Part shown: positions 11,729 through 24,257 of the stretch, one piece after another | Numbering within the stretch: position 1 is the first letter of the stretch | Layout of the letters: each line of letters opens with the position of its first letter | Source: Nelumbo lutea | Lineage: Eukaryota; Streptophyta; Magnoliopsida; Proteales; Nelumbonaceae | DNA: 64,000 nt | Assembly (NCBI GenBank): GCA_022828595.1 | Contig: JAKGHH010000001.1 | Location: 72,474,401-72,538,400 of the forward strand | Reading direction: 5' to 3' | Translations under genes and position numbers: made by a program | Notes under the pieces: model-generated | Database searches by the model: none | Seen by the model: the letters and a program-made list of their open reading frames with translations, nothing else | Told to the model about the DNA's origin: nothing

Positions 11729-11977
11729 TTAGGAATAGACTGGTACAGATGAGCTCGTGGAAATGCAACCCTTAAGGCGCTCAAAAATCATGCTTTGGTT
11801 TACCAGCCCAGAGTGGGAAGGAATAGGAAGGCCATCTTTCACACACTTATCATACTTCTCCAAGGCTGCAACAATGTAGCTGAAATCTGGGCGCTTTGAG
11901 GGGTTTGCTGACCAGCAGCGCCTTATAAGTTTTGCAAGTGCAGGCTGACAACTAGCAGGCAATTGGGGCCGTTCATT
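11729..11977 (-). CDS. HT1: HT1-like Raf-type protein kinase, last coding exon
   Basis: Eighty-two codons plus TAA. The exon starts after the acceptor TTGTGGCAG (AG at 11979-11978) with NERPQLPASCQPALAKLIRR, then a CW and SANPSKRPDFSYIVAALEKY segment, which is kinase subdomain XI with its invariant Arg. It ends in a short tail, ERLKGCISTSSSVPVYS. The wording and the SSVPV ending match what I know of Arabidopsis HT1, a Raf-like Ser/Thr kinase that controls the stomatal response to CO2 in guard cells. The exon joins in phase 0 to the exon ending at 56213. The open frame extends a little upstream of the acceptor, but that part is intron. Confidence 0.85.
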   Translation of the reverse strand, partial: NERPQLPASCQPALAKLIRRCWSANPSKRPDFSYIVAALEKYDKCVKDGLPIPSHSGLVNQSMIFERLKGCISTSSSVPVYS

Positions 11978-12772
11978 CTGCCACAAGAACAATAAGGGAA
12001 GCAACATGAAACATTTTCGAATTTCAAGTACCAAAAATAGATGTAGTACCAGAAGCAAGACAATGGATTATTAACAAAGGGTCAAGGAATATTATAATCC
12101 ATGTGTGCATGTGTGAAACAAGGATTGATCCAATCTGTGCCCACAAATTCTGCTTCCTATAAAAAAAATAAAAAAATTCAGAGGACCAACACAACCAGAT
12201 GAAAGTAATCATCCCATTCATGGTCTTCTCTCTAGAACACTTTTTTTTCTGATCATTCAAGAAAACATATATAGAATCATTCAATCAGATCAAAATTTTC
12301 CATATATGTACTTTGTAGCACCCTCAACTGATGGCCTGACAATATGCAAATAATAGTTTACAGTTCCTGTTGTGATATTTAAAGACTATTTACAGACTAC
12401 AGTCAAGAAGGTATAGGTAATCTGGTCGACAATGATTATAGTTTAGCTTTTCATGCCCTCACACCCCTTCCCCTTCTCCCCTATTTAAAAAAATAAAAGG
12501 AAAAAAGATAAAAGAGACATGATACACTTTTGCAGAACTTTAGGTTAGTTGATTTATTGGTAGAACTTTTATCTCATTAGGGGTTTTACCAATTTCATAT
12601 CCCAATAGCCTTTTGGTGATTCTTCAGACTTCAGAGTATGATTCTCATGTATTTATCTTTCAGCAGCTTTCTAAAAAGTACCAATAAAAATCCATTACCA
12701 TTCCCTGTAAATAAAGACATTAAGTACTTCAGAAAATTTTCTTTTCTTTCTTTTTTCAATTAAAATTATTAC

Positions 12773-13025
12773 TGTTTTAGTGGTTCAGATAAGTCCTGTT
12801 CAAAGAGAAAGAGAAAGAAGATGAAGAAAGCTGTCGAACTAGAGAGTCTAAACCCTCCTAGTCGACCATAATCTCTATTATATTAAAATAAGGGTACAAA
12901 GTCAAATATACCCCTACTTAAGTATGGGACAAGAGAAATAAAAAACAAAACAAAATTGCCACATCACTACACTACTTAAACTATAATGAAAAGACTAGGT
13001 TACCCTTACTCGACCAACTCTAACA
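12773..13025 (-). mobile_element. Solo LTR of the F/G copia family
   Basis: The 253-bp stretch runs TGTTTTAG...CTCTAACA and is flanked by perfect 5-bp duplications ATTAC (12768-12772 and 13026-13030). Its reverse complement aligns by eye with the LTRs of elements F and G (TGTTAGAGTT at the start, CCCATACTTAAGTAGGGG in the middle, GTCGACT then AGTTCGACAG near the end). No internal region is present, so this is a product of LTR-LTR recombination. Confidence 0.85.
12833..12866 (-). promoter_or_regulatory. TATA-proximal dyad in solo LTR
   Basis: On the minus strand GTCGACTAG-GAG pairs with CTC-T-CTAGTTCGAC around an 8-nt loop. The dyad starts 16 nt after the first T of TATAATAG (12882-12875). 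Confidence 0.6.
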
Positions 13026-13030
13026 ATTAC

Positions 13031-13954
13031 TTATGCTTCTGCATTTCTTCACATCATAGCACAAGATATACTATTTTCTCTAGTTTTCCTGAAGCAGCAT
13101 ATCCATTAAAATCAATTTTCTTTCCCTTTGTTCATATGTGTAATTTTCTTTTCTTTTCTTTTATTAATTAAGGGTAAGTTTTTTGTAACCTGAGAATCAA
13201 ATCTACGTGAACCTATGGTGTAAACTAGGTATATGGAACTATGGATCTAATATGACTGATTTAGTATAGCAGTGGGTGAAGAGAGCATCTGAACCCAGGT
13301 AGGGGTAGCAATTGCAGGTTAGTGGTGTCATTTATGTTAACACGTGAGTTAATTGGTAACTTCCAGTTTGAATGTTCTCTTCTTTTTTCTTTTTCTTTTT
13401 TTTTTTTTTTTGTGAGAAAAGATAGCTTGTATTTTAAATAGGAAAGAGGAAGGGCGTACATGAGAGGATGTAAGGGGCCTTGCAAGAACAAAACAAGGGC
13501 CCAAAAAGCTGATTAAGGCAATATATTAGCACTATACAAAATATCCTTTCCCAAACCAGATCTAGCGAAACCATCTGCCACTTTGAAGGTTCTCATGATA
13601 TTTACTCCAGATAATGAAAATGGAATCATTAAGAAATAAATTACTAATACTATCAGAAGTAGGGTGAAAGACACAAGCCTTTCATCTTTGCTCCCCAGCC
13701 CCACCTCAAAGGGGTTTGATAGTTATTCATAACTGCTGCACATCTTGTACCTAATCATTAATTCTGCAGATTTTAATAGATTTTCACTTTTCTGTTAAAA
13801 GAAACATCTTTAGCAGTTGTATGCAAGACTAACCAACATTACAAATCTATGTCAGAACCACAGAGCTTATGATGACAAGATGAAAGGTTGTGCATGAAAT
13901 AGCAGTCAAATAACAAACCAATATATAGCTTTCTAGTCTAGTTACTATAAATAT
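13031..13954. other. Intron sequence without recognised feature
   Basis: Pyrimidine-rich and AT-rich intron sequence with a T run near 13397-13411. No gene or repeat boundary is seen. Confidence 0.4.
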
Positions 13955-14231
13955 TGTTGGTTCGAGTGGTTTAAGTGTTGATGGGCTTATTTTATCTTTT
14001 ATGTTTATGTTCTTAGTCTGTTATGGGCCTTTAGTTATTGGGCCTAAACCTGTTTTGTTTTATTTTATTATGCTTAGGTGTCCCATCACTAATCACAGGC
14101 ATTTTAGTCTATTCCTGTAACATCTTATTGTAAATATATATTATAGCTTCTAGGGCCGGCTGAGAACATATTGCCATCCATTCTCAGATTTCTCTTCTTC
14201 TTCCTCTTCTACTGCTGTATTTCAGCAAACA
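13955..14231 (+). repeat. 5' LTR of element A
   Basis: 277 bp, TGTTGG...CAAACA. A TATA-like TATATATTATAG lies near 14135, and a pyrimidine-rich tract precedes the end. It is highly similar to 29782-30060. Confidence 0.93.
14160..14187 (+). promoter_or_regulatory. TATA-proximal dyad of element A
   Basis: CTGAGAA and TTCTCAG form a perfect 7-bp inverted pair about 25 nt after TATATA. The same arms are preserved in the 3' LTR near 29988-30015, although the loop differs. The sequence is unlike the GTCGACT dyads of the other families, but the position is similar. Confidence 0.5.
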
Positions 14232-14243
14232 TGGTATCAGAGC
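14232..14243 (+). promoter_or_regulatory. PBS of element A (initiator tRNA-Met)
   Basis: TGGTATCAGAGC immediately after the LTR, complementary to the 3' end of plant initiator tRNA-Met, the usual copia primer. Confidence 0.9.
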
Positions 14244-14734
14244 TCCATTCAGCCTGACTGATTACAGCTAGTTCCTTTCTTTCCCTCTTCTCTCTTCTTT
14301 CTTTTCTTTTCTCTTATCTCTGCTACTGTGAAGAAGTCCTAGAACTGATCATAGACAACAGAAAGGACTGTGTCTAGGGTTTATCTTGGGTGTAGTGTCC
14401 TAGGAGAAGTTTTTTCCCAGCAGTTTATGCCCTACTAGTGGTTCTGCAGCAGTTAGTAGCCATTCGGCACAGATCTAGGAAGGACTGAGTGAACAGTCCT
14501 AGTTGTTGTCTGGGAGTTAGAACAGATTGCAGGGGTGGTCACAACCCAGGTTTGACTTCCAGAAGTGTTTTTTTATTTTTTTACCATAGAAGCTGCTCTC
14601 AGCCCAGAACTGGTTACAGAGAGTGCTTCAGTCCAGTTACAGAGGGTGTTTTCAGCCTAGTAACAGCTCTGGTAAGTCTGAAATCTTGTTCCTCTCATTG
14701 AGATTACAGCTTTGGTTGCTGTAAGAAGAAGAAT

Positions 14735-15690
14735 ATGTCTTCAATATCAAGAGAAGTGACCTCTAAGTACAATAGGACTGGTGGGAGGTCTTCAAACTTG
14801 GAAAACCCAAATATGCATAGCTTGCAGATCACCGGTGTGTTGTTAGATGAATACAACTTCAGAGAATGGTCTGTTTCAGCCAAGCTTTTCATTACTTCCA
14901 GGAACTTATGGGTTATCTAGATGGACAGAAACAGGAACCTAAAGAGGATAATGCTAGTTATTCAACCTGGCGTAAGGAGAATGCTATTGATGTCCTGGCT
15001 GCTTGCCTCAACGACTCCAATAGTAGCTAGGACTGTTCAGCACTTCCCTACAGCCTCTAAGATTTGAGAGAAAGTGTCTAAAACCTATGGACAGCGGAAA
15101 AACAATGCAATAATTTATAGGCTAACCCAAGATATTGTTGCATAGAGACAAGGGGATATGTCTGTTGCAACTTACTTTGCAACTTTAGAAGAACTGTGGA
15201 TAGAACTAGACCACCACCTTGTACTTGATTGGGAAAATACAAGAAATAAGGAGAGGCATGATAAACAAATTGAAGAAGGCAGAGATTTTAAGTTCTTGGC
15301 TGGCCTAGACCCGATGTATGAGAGCATAAGATCCCAAATTTTGAGAAGGGATGAACTTCTCAATTTACATCATGTCTACTATCTTGTAAGGAATGAAGAG
15401 GTTAGAAGGAAAGAGATGCAAGTTGACATCCAAGTTCAGCCTGTTGAGCATTCAGCCTTGATTTCTTCAACCCAAAAAGGGGGCAAGCATTCAGACAAGA
15501 GGCATCTCAAGTGCTCTCATTGTAGAGGTGACAGACATTTGAAAGAGACATGCTGAATTCTTTATCCTCACCTAAAACCAGCTGCTTTATGGAAAGACAA
15601 GAAGTCTCAGAAGAGTCAAACAACAAGTGGAAATGTTGTCATAAGTAACAATGGTGAAAGCCCAAAAAACACACCTACAGTTGCACCATC
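14735..15690 (+). pseudogene. Element A gag
   Basis: Starts MSSISREVTS, the same start as in elements C and D. A stop interrupts it after RNLWVI (about 14920), and further stops follow around 15066 and 15143. From 15158 an open stretch contains MSVATYFATLEELWIELDHH, DKQIEEGRDFKFLAGLDP and the zinc knuckle CSHCRGDRHLKETC (CX2CX4HX4C) near 15510-15553. The UBN2/Gag family would have coated the element RNA. The copy is non-functional. Confidence 0.85.
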
Positions 15691-15694
15691 TCTA

Positions 15695-18600
15695 ATGGGA
15701 CATATCACTAATTCCCGCACATCAGGGTCCTTTGATTTCACTGCTGATGAGGTAAAAATCCTTAGCCGAGCCATGGCTCGTCTAAGGAACAATTCCCTTG
15801 CTTCCACCTCTCATGCCAAATCAGGTATTGTCTCTACTCACAGTGTGACTAGTCCTATAGTGTATAATTCTTGGATTATTGATTCCAGTGCTACTGACCA
15901 CATGACACACATGCCTTCTTTATTTTCTTTTTATCATTTGATGTCTAGTCAAGATAAGATGAGAGTTGTTGATGGTTCCCTCTCCACCATCTCGGGGAAA
16001 GGAGAGGTTAACCTAAGCAAAGATCTCTCTCTTAAATCTGTTCTACATGTTCCCAATCTTGCTTCCAACCTCTTGTTTGTTTCTAAGCTTACCAAAAATT
16101 TAAACTGTTGCATAACATTCTTTCCTACTCATTGTGTCTTTCAGTATAGATTGACGAAGAGATAATGAGGATTCAATAGCTAGGTTACATTTCTGGCATG
16201 CTAGACTAGGTCATTTACCTTTTTCTTCAATGCAAGGATTGTTTCCTGAGTTGTTCAAGTGTGTTTTGAGTCAGAGTTTGGTTTGTGAAGTGTGTTAGTT
16301 GTCAAAACAATGCAGAACTCTTTATCCAATTTCTAGTAATGAAGTTCAACCTCCTTTTGATTTAGTTCATTCTGATGTATAGGGCCCTTCACCTCTTATT
16401 TCTATAGATGGCTTTTGTTACTTTATCAGCTTTATTGATCATTATTCACGATGCACATGGATCTACTTGTTAAAAGGGTGTGATGAAGTACCACGGATAA
16501 CCATGACATTTTGTAAAATGATTGGAACTCAATTTGGTAAGAAAATTAAGCAATTCCGTTCATATAATGTTGCTGAATATTTTGAAAGCTCCTTGAATCT
16601 GTTCATGGAGGATGCAGGCATGTTACATCAGTCATATTGTGCTAGTACCCCTCAACAGAATGGGGATGTTGAGCACAAAAATAGACATTTATTTGAGACG
16701 GCTCGAGCCCTACTATTTCAGCACAAGATTCCCAAGCACTCTTGGTCTCAAGCAGTCCTTACAGCACCGTATCTGATAAATCGAATGCCATCTAGAGTGT
16801 TGGGTATGAGAACTCCTTTCTCTGTCCCTTGTCTTAACCTTCCAGATTTCCCTATTCCTCCTAGAGTCTTTGGTTGTGTGTGTTTTGTTCATGTCAATGA
16901 TCCTAAGAAAACTAAGTTGGATCCTAGGGCTACAAAAGGGGTCTTTCTAGGGTACTCTCCCACACAATAAGATTATAAGTGCTATGATCCAGTTACCAAG
17001 AAAAACTATGTCACCAAGGATGTGGTGTTTTTCGAGTCTTAGTTCTATTTTCAGTCCTCCAGGAATCCTCTTCGGGGGGACTAGTAGGATGGAAGAGGAT
17101 TCTTCTTCTCCCTCCTTTGTGCCTCTTTCAGCCTCGGGTCTTCCATCTTCTCCTCCTGATCCTCCAAGTTTTAGCTGCCTAGGTGAATCTAGTGAGACTC
17201 TCACTGAACCTGTTACTGCTCCTGACTGCCCAGGTGAATCTGGTGGGACTCCCACTAAACCTGTTATTGCTCCTGATGTTGAGAATGTGACTGATAACAC
17301 TATTAGGCAATAGAAAGATATGAGAATCCCCTATAGAAGAAGGAAAAAAGATCCTCCAACTTATGGAAACAACCAATCGGACTCAGATCAAACTATCCCA
17401 ATGGTTCCAGGTAATCCTATCACTCATACTTCTGATTTGGATCTTCCTATTGCTCTTCGTAAGCCTACCCATTCTTGTACTACTCGACGTCCCATTGCTG
17501 AATACGTTTCTTATTCATGTGTATCTCCTCGTTATTATTCCTTTGTGTCTACTTTTTCTTTTGTTCATGTTCCTGCTAAGTACTTAGAGGCAATGCCTGA
17601 CCCTAGATGGAGAGAGGCTATGAATGAGGAAATGAAAGCCTTAATGAAGGCTAAGACTTGGGAATTTAGTGGATCTACCAGAAGGGAAGAGCACTGTGGG
17701 ATGTAAGTGGGTGTTCACTATGAAGTACGAGGATGGGTCTATTGAAAGATATAAGGCTAGGCTAGTGGCAAAAGGGTTTATTCAGAAGGAAGGGATTGAC
17801 TACAAGGAGACTTTTGCTCCAATTGCAAAGCTTAACACAATCCGAGTTCTATTGTCATTAGCTGAAAATTTTTCATGGGAGCTACATCAGTTGGACGTGA
17901 AGAACGCTTTCCTGAATGGCGATCTACATGAGGAGGTATTCATGAATCCTCCATTTGATTATGACTTTCATGAGAAGGTATGTAGGCTAAGGAAAGCATT
18001 ATATGGACTTAAGCAATCTCCTCGAGCTTAGTTTGAAAGACTCTGTGGGGCCATGAAGAAAGTGGGATACACTCAGAGTGCTGCAGATCATACCTTGTTC
18101 ATAAGAAAACAAGATAGCAAGCTTACAACACTCATAGTCTATGTGGATGATATGGTGATTACAGAGAACAATCCGGAAGAAGTAAAATGATTGAAGGAGT
18201 TCTTGGCATCTGAATTTCAGATCAAAGATTTAGGCCATGTGAGATACTTCCTTGGAATTGAAGTTGCAAGGTCACAAGAGGGCATTTATATATGTTAAAG
18301 GAAGTATATCCTTGGTCTCCTAGAAGAGACAGGTATGGTGGAGAGTAGACCAGCAAATACTCTAACAGAGCAAAAATATTGTCTCCAAGAATCGGTTGGA
18401 GAGGACTGCCCCGATAAAGAAAGATAGCAAAAGTTGGTAGGAAAATTGATATATCTATCTCTTACCCGACCTGATATAGCTTATCCAGTGCATGTTGTCA
18501 GCCAGTTCATGGACTCTCCAAAGATTCCTTATATGAAAGCAGTTGAAAGGATCCTCAGGTATTTGAAGACATGTCCGGGGAAAGGAACTTTGTTCAGAAA

Positions 18601-19013
18601 GCACAATAAAATTGAAATTGAGGCATATACTGATGCAGATTGGGCTGGATCAGTTGGAGATAGGAAGTCTACTTCCGGATATTGCACATTTGTTGGAAGG
18701 AATCTGGTTACATAGCGAATTAAAAAGCAAAATGTGGTTGCAAGATCAAGTGCAGAAGCTGAATATCAGGGCTATGGCACATGGTGTAGCAGAACTATTG
18801 TGGCTTATGACCCTCCTTGGTGAGCTCGGGATGAAGGTTGATGGTCCTCTCAAGCTGTATTATGACAACAAGGCCACCATCAACATTGCAAATAACCCAA
18901 TACAACATGATATGACTAAGCATATTGAGATTGACCGACACTTTGTAAGAGAGAGAATTGTCTCGGGTGAACTTTAAATTCCTTATACTCCCTCTGAGAT
19001 GCAAATTGTTGAT
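15695..19013 (+). pseudogene. Element A pol (protease, integrase, RT, RNase H)
   Basis: The protease site reads WIIDSSATDHMT near 15870, with DSG changed to DSS. The integrase zinc region (HARLGHLPFSS) carries internal stops. The integrase core is at 16467-16970 with CASTPQQNGDVEHKNRHL, where the usual VAERKNR is altered. RT is at 17669-18031 ([39 protein letters not shown]) and continues after a stop to the YVDDMVIT motif near 18139. RNase H is at 18434-18977 (YTDADWAGS, KHIEIDRHFVRER). Many stops and frameshifts are present. Insertion of element B cut the last codons of RNase H; these resume at 29694-29775. Confidence 0.88.
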
Positions 19014-19241
19014 TGAAAGTGTCCAGCCGAACAGAGAAGAGAAGAGAGAGAAAGAAGAAAGAAGAAGGGGAGAAAGTGTCGAACTGGTTAGTCTCTTCAT
19101 CTAACCCAGTCGACCACATACTTAGCATTTGAAAAAATAAGATACAAAAGACTGAAATGCCCTTGCATGTGAGGAGACATACCACCAACGCAATACATAA
19201 AGGGAAAAGACTAAAATAACCTTCTCTAATTGACTCTAACA
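19014..19241 (-). repeat. 3' LTR of element B
   Basis: 228 bp, TGAAAG...CTCTAACA in plus coordinates. It matches 23937-24076 plus 29597-29688. Confidence 0.9.
19078..19114 (-). promoter_or_regulatory. TATA-proximal dyad of element B
   Basis: On the minus strand GTCGACTGG-GTTAG pairs with CTAAC-CAGTTCGAC, a stem of about 13 pairs with a short loop. The TATA box upstream is degenerate. Confidence 0.6.
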
Positions 19242-22200
19242 CTCCCCCTCAAGCTGGAGAATATATATCATATAATCCCAGCTTGTTACATATGTAGCTC
19301 ACTCTCCCTGAACTCAACTCTTTTGTGAACAGATATGCCCATTGATCACCTGTTCTCACATGCTCTGTCTTTACCACATCATTAATGACATTTTCCCTTA
19401 CAAAGTGACAATCTACCTCTATGTGTTTAGTTCTCTTATGGAAAACTGGGTTGGATGAGATGCGAATTGCAGCCTAATTGTCACAATATAGCTTCATGGG
19501 TTTGCTTACTAAGAACCCGATTTCCTGCAATATATTCTTCAACCACACTAGTTCACATGCAATGTGTGCCATGGCCCTGTATTATGCTTCTGTATTACTT
19601 CTTGCTACCATCTTCTGTCTGATACAGATCCAGCCCTGTCTGCGTCAGTGTATCCAACTATTTCAAGATTACCCCCTGGCTTATACAGTGACCCACGACC
19701 TGGAACCCCTTTCAAATATCGCACAATCCTAAGAACTGCATCCCAGTGAGGTACCCGAGGACTCTACATAAACTGACTTATCGTACTGACAACAAATGAG
19801 ATATCAGGCCTAGTGATAGTTAGATAATTCAGTTTTCCCACTAGCCTTCTATACCTTTCAGGATTATCAAACAATTCACCTGTGTCACTTCCCAACTTCA
19901 CATTCAGCTCCATGGGGGTTTCAGTTGGTTTAGCACCTAGTAACCCTGTTTCTTCCAACAGATCAAGTACATATTTCCCTTTGACAGAGGTTTATGCCCT
20001 GCTTTGATCTAGCAACTTCTATACCCAGGAAATACTTCAATTTCCCAAGATCTATTGTCTAAAAGTGATCTTGTAGGAAGGTCTTCAATCTGTCAATCCC
20101 AACTTTATCACTGCCAGTTATGACTATGTCATCCACATAAACTACCAACAAGATCTTCCCAACCACATTCATAGCTAAATACTACATGATCAACTTGACA
20201 TTGTCTCCTTCCAAACTCCTTCACCACCTCACTAAATTTTCCAAACCAAGCACGGTGAGATTGTTTAAGCCCATAAATTGCTTTCTTGAGCTTACACACC
20301 TTACCATCCCCCCCCCCTAAGCAATGGTTGCTCCATGTACACCTCCTCTAGAAGATCACCATGAAGAAAGGCATTTTTAATATCAAGCTGAAATAAAAGC
20401 CAATCATGCATGACAAATAAGGAAATTAACACATGGACGAAGCCAATCTTTGCAACTGGAGAGGTTTCAATATAGTCTACACCATAAAGTTGAGAATACC
20501 CTTTTGTAACTAAACGGGCTTTCAGGCGTTTCACTCTTCCATCCGGTAGATACTTAACAGCATACACCCATTTACAACCAACAACACGCTTACCTGGGGA
20601 GAGAGTGGTGAGTTCCCATGTTTGGTTGTGATGAAGAGCAGAGAGTTCCTCTTCCATGGCCTTCCGCCACCCTGGTGATGTAAGAGCCTCCTGAACATCC
20701 TTAGGAATGGATACAGAGGACAACAAAGTAATAAACTAGTGATGGAAAGCAAAAAGGTGAGATACAGAAATATAATTGGATATGGGGTGAAGTATGCAAC
20801 TATGTTTACCTTTCTACAATGCAATAGGAAAGTCAAGATCAGAAGCCAAGTCAGATGTGGAAGAGGCTGGATCTGCCACCGGAGTAGGTGGTGGAGGTGC
20901 TGGCCTTTGTCGATGAGTATACACTTGAATATACTTGACGAATTGGTGGTCGTTCAGGACACTCCTGTAACGGGGCCGGGGAGACATAGGCACAAGAGGA
21001 ACCACCGGAATGGAATCGTCAACCGGAAGAGGAAGAGGAACCTCCGTAGGCAAAGGATATGTATCGGAACCAGAGAAGTAAGGCACTAATTCAAAAAATG
21101 TAACATCAAGACAAAGGATTTTCGGGTAATAGGATTGTAGCATTTAACCCTTTTTGGGTCCTAGAGTAGCCAAGGAAGACACATTTAATGGTGCGAGCAT
21201 CCAACTTGTCTAAATCAGGACCAAGATTCTAAACAAAGCACACACACCCTAAGATTCTGGGTGTCAAGGGAAATGGAGACAAAGTAGGAAACAAGATAGA
21301 GAACGGAGAACGACCATCGAGAACAAATGTGGACATGCGATTAATGAGAAAACAAGCAGTAAGGACTGCATCACTCCAAAATCATTTAGGAACATTCATA
21401 TGATGAAGAAGAGACCGAGTTGTTTCAAGTAGATGTCTATAGTGTAGGCACAAGAGGTCTGATGAATTATACCATGTTGTTCTAGGTATTGCTGAAAGGA
21501 AGAAAGAAAATACTCTCTACCATTGCCATAACGAAAAATTTTAAGTGAAACACCAAATTGTGTATGCACTTTAGCATGAAATTTTTGGAAAATGGAAAAT
21601 AATTCACTTCTTTCTTTCATTAAATAAAGCCATGTCATTCTGGAACAGCCATCAACAAAAATTACAAAAATATCTGTAACCATTGTACGATTCAATTCTA
21701 ATTGGACCCCAAACATCCGAATGAACTAACTCAAAATGACATACGACTATCAACTCTAGAACTGAAGGAAACCCGGTGGTGTTTTCCATACTGGCACAAC
21801 TCACACTGCAAAGATGACTGACTACTCAATGATGGAACAAGAAGCTTGAGAACTTTAAGAAATGGATGGTCGAGTCTACAATGCTACTGAAGAGGAGTCA
21901 AGGAGGTTTGAAGCACAACTGCAGAGCCTCCACCGTCAAGATAATACAATCCGCCAGCTTCATGCCCTCCACTAATCTTCTTCCCCATCGTTAGATCCTG
22001 AAAACATAAGAGGAAGGGTAAAATGTGATAGAACAATTGAGAGATTTAGTTAGTTTGCTAACGAACATAAGATTAAAAGGAAACTTGGGAACATATAACA
22101 CAGAAGACAAAGGTAGAGATGCAGTGGCAACATTACCAACACCATAGATGGGGGAAGTAAATCAATTAGCAAGGGTAACGTTATTTGATGTAGAGGTTGG

Positions 22201-23347
22201 AGAAAGGGAGGAAAACACAGCTGGAGTCCCAATCATGTGATTGGAGGGTGAAGGTTTGGATGCTAGGCAAGCTATACCTGAATGAGCAAGAGTGGCAGTG
22301 TTCTAGAGTGTAGTGGCCTGAAGAAATTTCTCATACTCCTCTCTGGGAATACTCATCATCTCCCTCCCACAAGTAGTTGTGATTGTAGAAGATACTGGAT
22401 CAACTAGTTGAGTATCACTAACTTCACTACCACCAACAGCTGCATGATTAGCCCATGTGGATGGTGGGTCATGTAAATCATAACAAAAATTAACTGCGTC
22501 ATTCTCTTCCACAATGTGTGCACTTCCTTGTTGTGCTCCCCCTTCCTCTTCCACGGCCTCCCCCTAAATCATGACCTCCTCCACTGGTATAACCACCCAT
22601 AGGATTACCAAGGCCCCCTTAACTGTACAGCCACCTCCTCTTTGCCCATAAGAACCACCTCAAGTACTAACCAGTGCTGATCTATCGAAAGTTATGTTAC
22701 TCTCTGAGGGGCTAAGAGATAACCTACCGAGACGAGCAAACACTTCTTCAAGAGTCAGGAGAGTAGATCCTCCTAATATTTGTGCCCTGACTGGTTCATA
22801 CTCTGCTTTCTTTTCCACCAAGAACCGCATAACATCAAGTTGTTCCCTTTATTACTAAATTTTAACGTCCGAGGTTAAGGGACGATAGATGTTAAGTTCA
22901 TTCCGAAGATTTTTCATGCTAGAATAATATTCTTCAAGAGTCTGATTTCCTTGCTGCAAACTGAAGTATTCTCGATAAAGTTGATAAACCCTTATAGTGT
23001 TGTCTTATCCCGAATAGAGTTTCTTGGCATGTTCCCATATATCCCTCGCTGTATCTAAAAACATGAAGTAAACACTGATTTTTTGGCTCCATTCTATTCC
23101 ACAACCATGTCATGATCTGAGCATCATCTTGCTCCCAATCACTAAAACCCGGGGATTCAGCACTCAGTTTCTCCTCCCGTACATGTTTCACTTTCTTCTT
23201 GGCCTTCAGAAACACTTCCACCGACTTGGCCCATAGAACATAGTTTTCACCGTTGAGTTTGATGGATGTCATTTGTACACTTAAAAATTCAGGGGATATC
23301 ATCACACTCGATTTCTAGTCACCACTCAAATCACCCACCGATGCCAT
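19242..23347 (-). pseudogene. Element B polyprotein
   Basis: The start at 23347 reads MASVGDLSGD and meets a stop at codon 11. The gag remnant is then VQMTSIKLNGENYVLWAKSV, as in F/G. The protease active site is deleted: the segment reads KPSPSNHMIGTP near 22230, where F/G have SPWIIDSGASDHMTGTP. An integrase remnant is at 21716-21396. RT is at 20726-20301 (YKAR-equivalent [32 protein letters not shown]) with VVYVDDIVIT near 20130. The RNase H remnant runs from 19958 to 19250. Stops and frameshifts occur throughout. Confidence 0.85.
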
Positions 23348-23936
23348 ATCACTCTACGAAGCTGGTCACAAAAAAAAATTCAGCTAATGCACTACTGTCC
23401 TTCTACTTCCACACCAACACACTTAAAGTTACCACTAGCTTGCCCTAGCATGCATTCGGCCACTTTAAACACCACTGATCTGCGCACAAGCAGATTTAAA
23501 AACACCCAAAATCCCTCTTGAAACTGCTCATTAGAGGGTCAGACCACAACCACTACACCTACTCGAACACCACAGCTGTCACATATAGTGACAGCAGTCC
23601 ACACACAAACAAAACCTTGGGTTTCTTGTTCACTCGAACTGCTGTAATCGCCTACTATCACCAGAACCAGAAATCTGGGTTACTTCACAGTCCTCTAACC
23701 CAGATTTCTCACACCATAAAAAAGAGTTTTGCAGAACCCTTACTGTCGTGAAACCTTAGGTATTGCCGCAGAAACAGAAACCCTACTGTCATGAACCTCT
23801 AGATGCTGCCGCAGAGACCTGAGTTTCTTCTTCTTTAATCCAGATTTCACACACCCAGAAAGAAAAAAAAAAACAAGAAAATAAAGGAGAAGACAAAAGG
23901 TTGCAGTTGGCTTCTAATACTGGTGCTCTGATACCA

Positions 23937-24076
23937 TGAAAGTGTTCAGCCGAACAGAGAAGAGAAGAGAGAGAAAGAAGAAAGAAGAAGGAAGGGGAGA
24001 AAGTGTCAAACTGGTTAGTCTCTTCGTCTAACCCAGTCAACTATATACTTAGCATTTGAAAAAATAAGATACAAAA
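23937..24076 (-). repeat. 5' LTR of element B, first part
   Basis: TGAAAGTG at 23937 directly abuts the PBS complement (23925-23936). The LTR is broken at 24076 by element C, which duplicated CAAAA. It resumes at 29597. Confidence 0.9.
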
Positions 24077-24245
24077 TGTAATCTGAAGAGCTATACTCGA
24101 AGTAGCAAGGAGGAGAAGAGAACCACAGAACTGAAGAGAATGTCGAACTGTACTAGGCAGTCGACCAGTCTTTTATTTATAGATGAACATAAGACTGGGC
24201 TAATAAGAACTCTTATCAACCGAACATCACTCTAACATTCTAACA
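24077..24245 (-). repeat. 3' LTR of element C (internally deleted)
   Basis: 169 bp against 291 bp for the partner. After ATAGATGA it jumps directly to CATAAGACTGGG, missing about 122 bp that are present in 29301-29591. Confidence 0.9.
24142..24165 (-). promoter_or_regulatory. TATA-proximal dyad of element C (left LTR)
   Basis: On the minus strand GTCGACTG, a 7-nt loop CCTAGTA, then CAGTTCGAC. It starts 16 nt after the first T of TATAAATAAA (24181). Confidence 0.65.
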
Positions 24246-24257
24246 CTCCCCTTCAAG

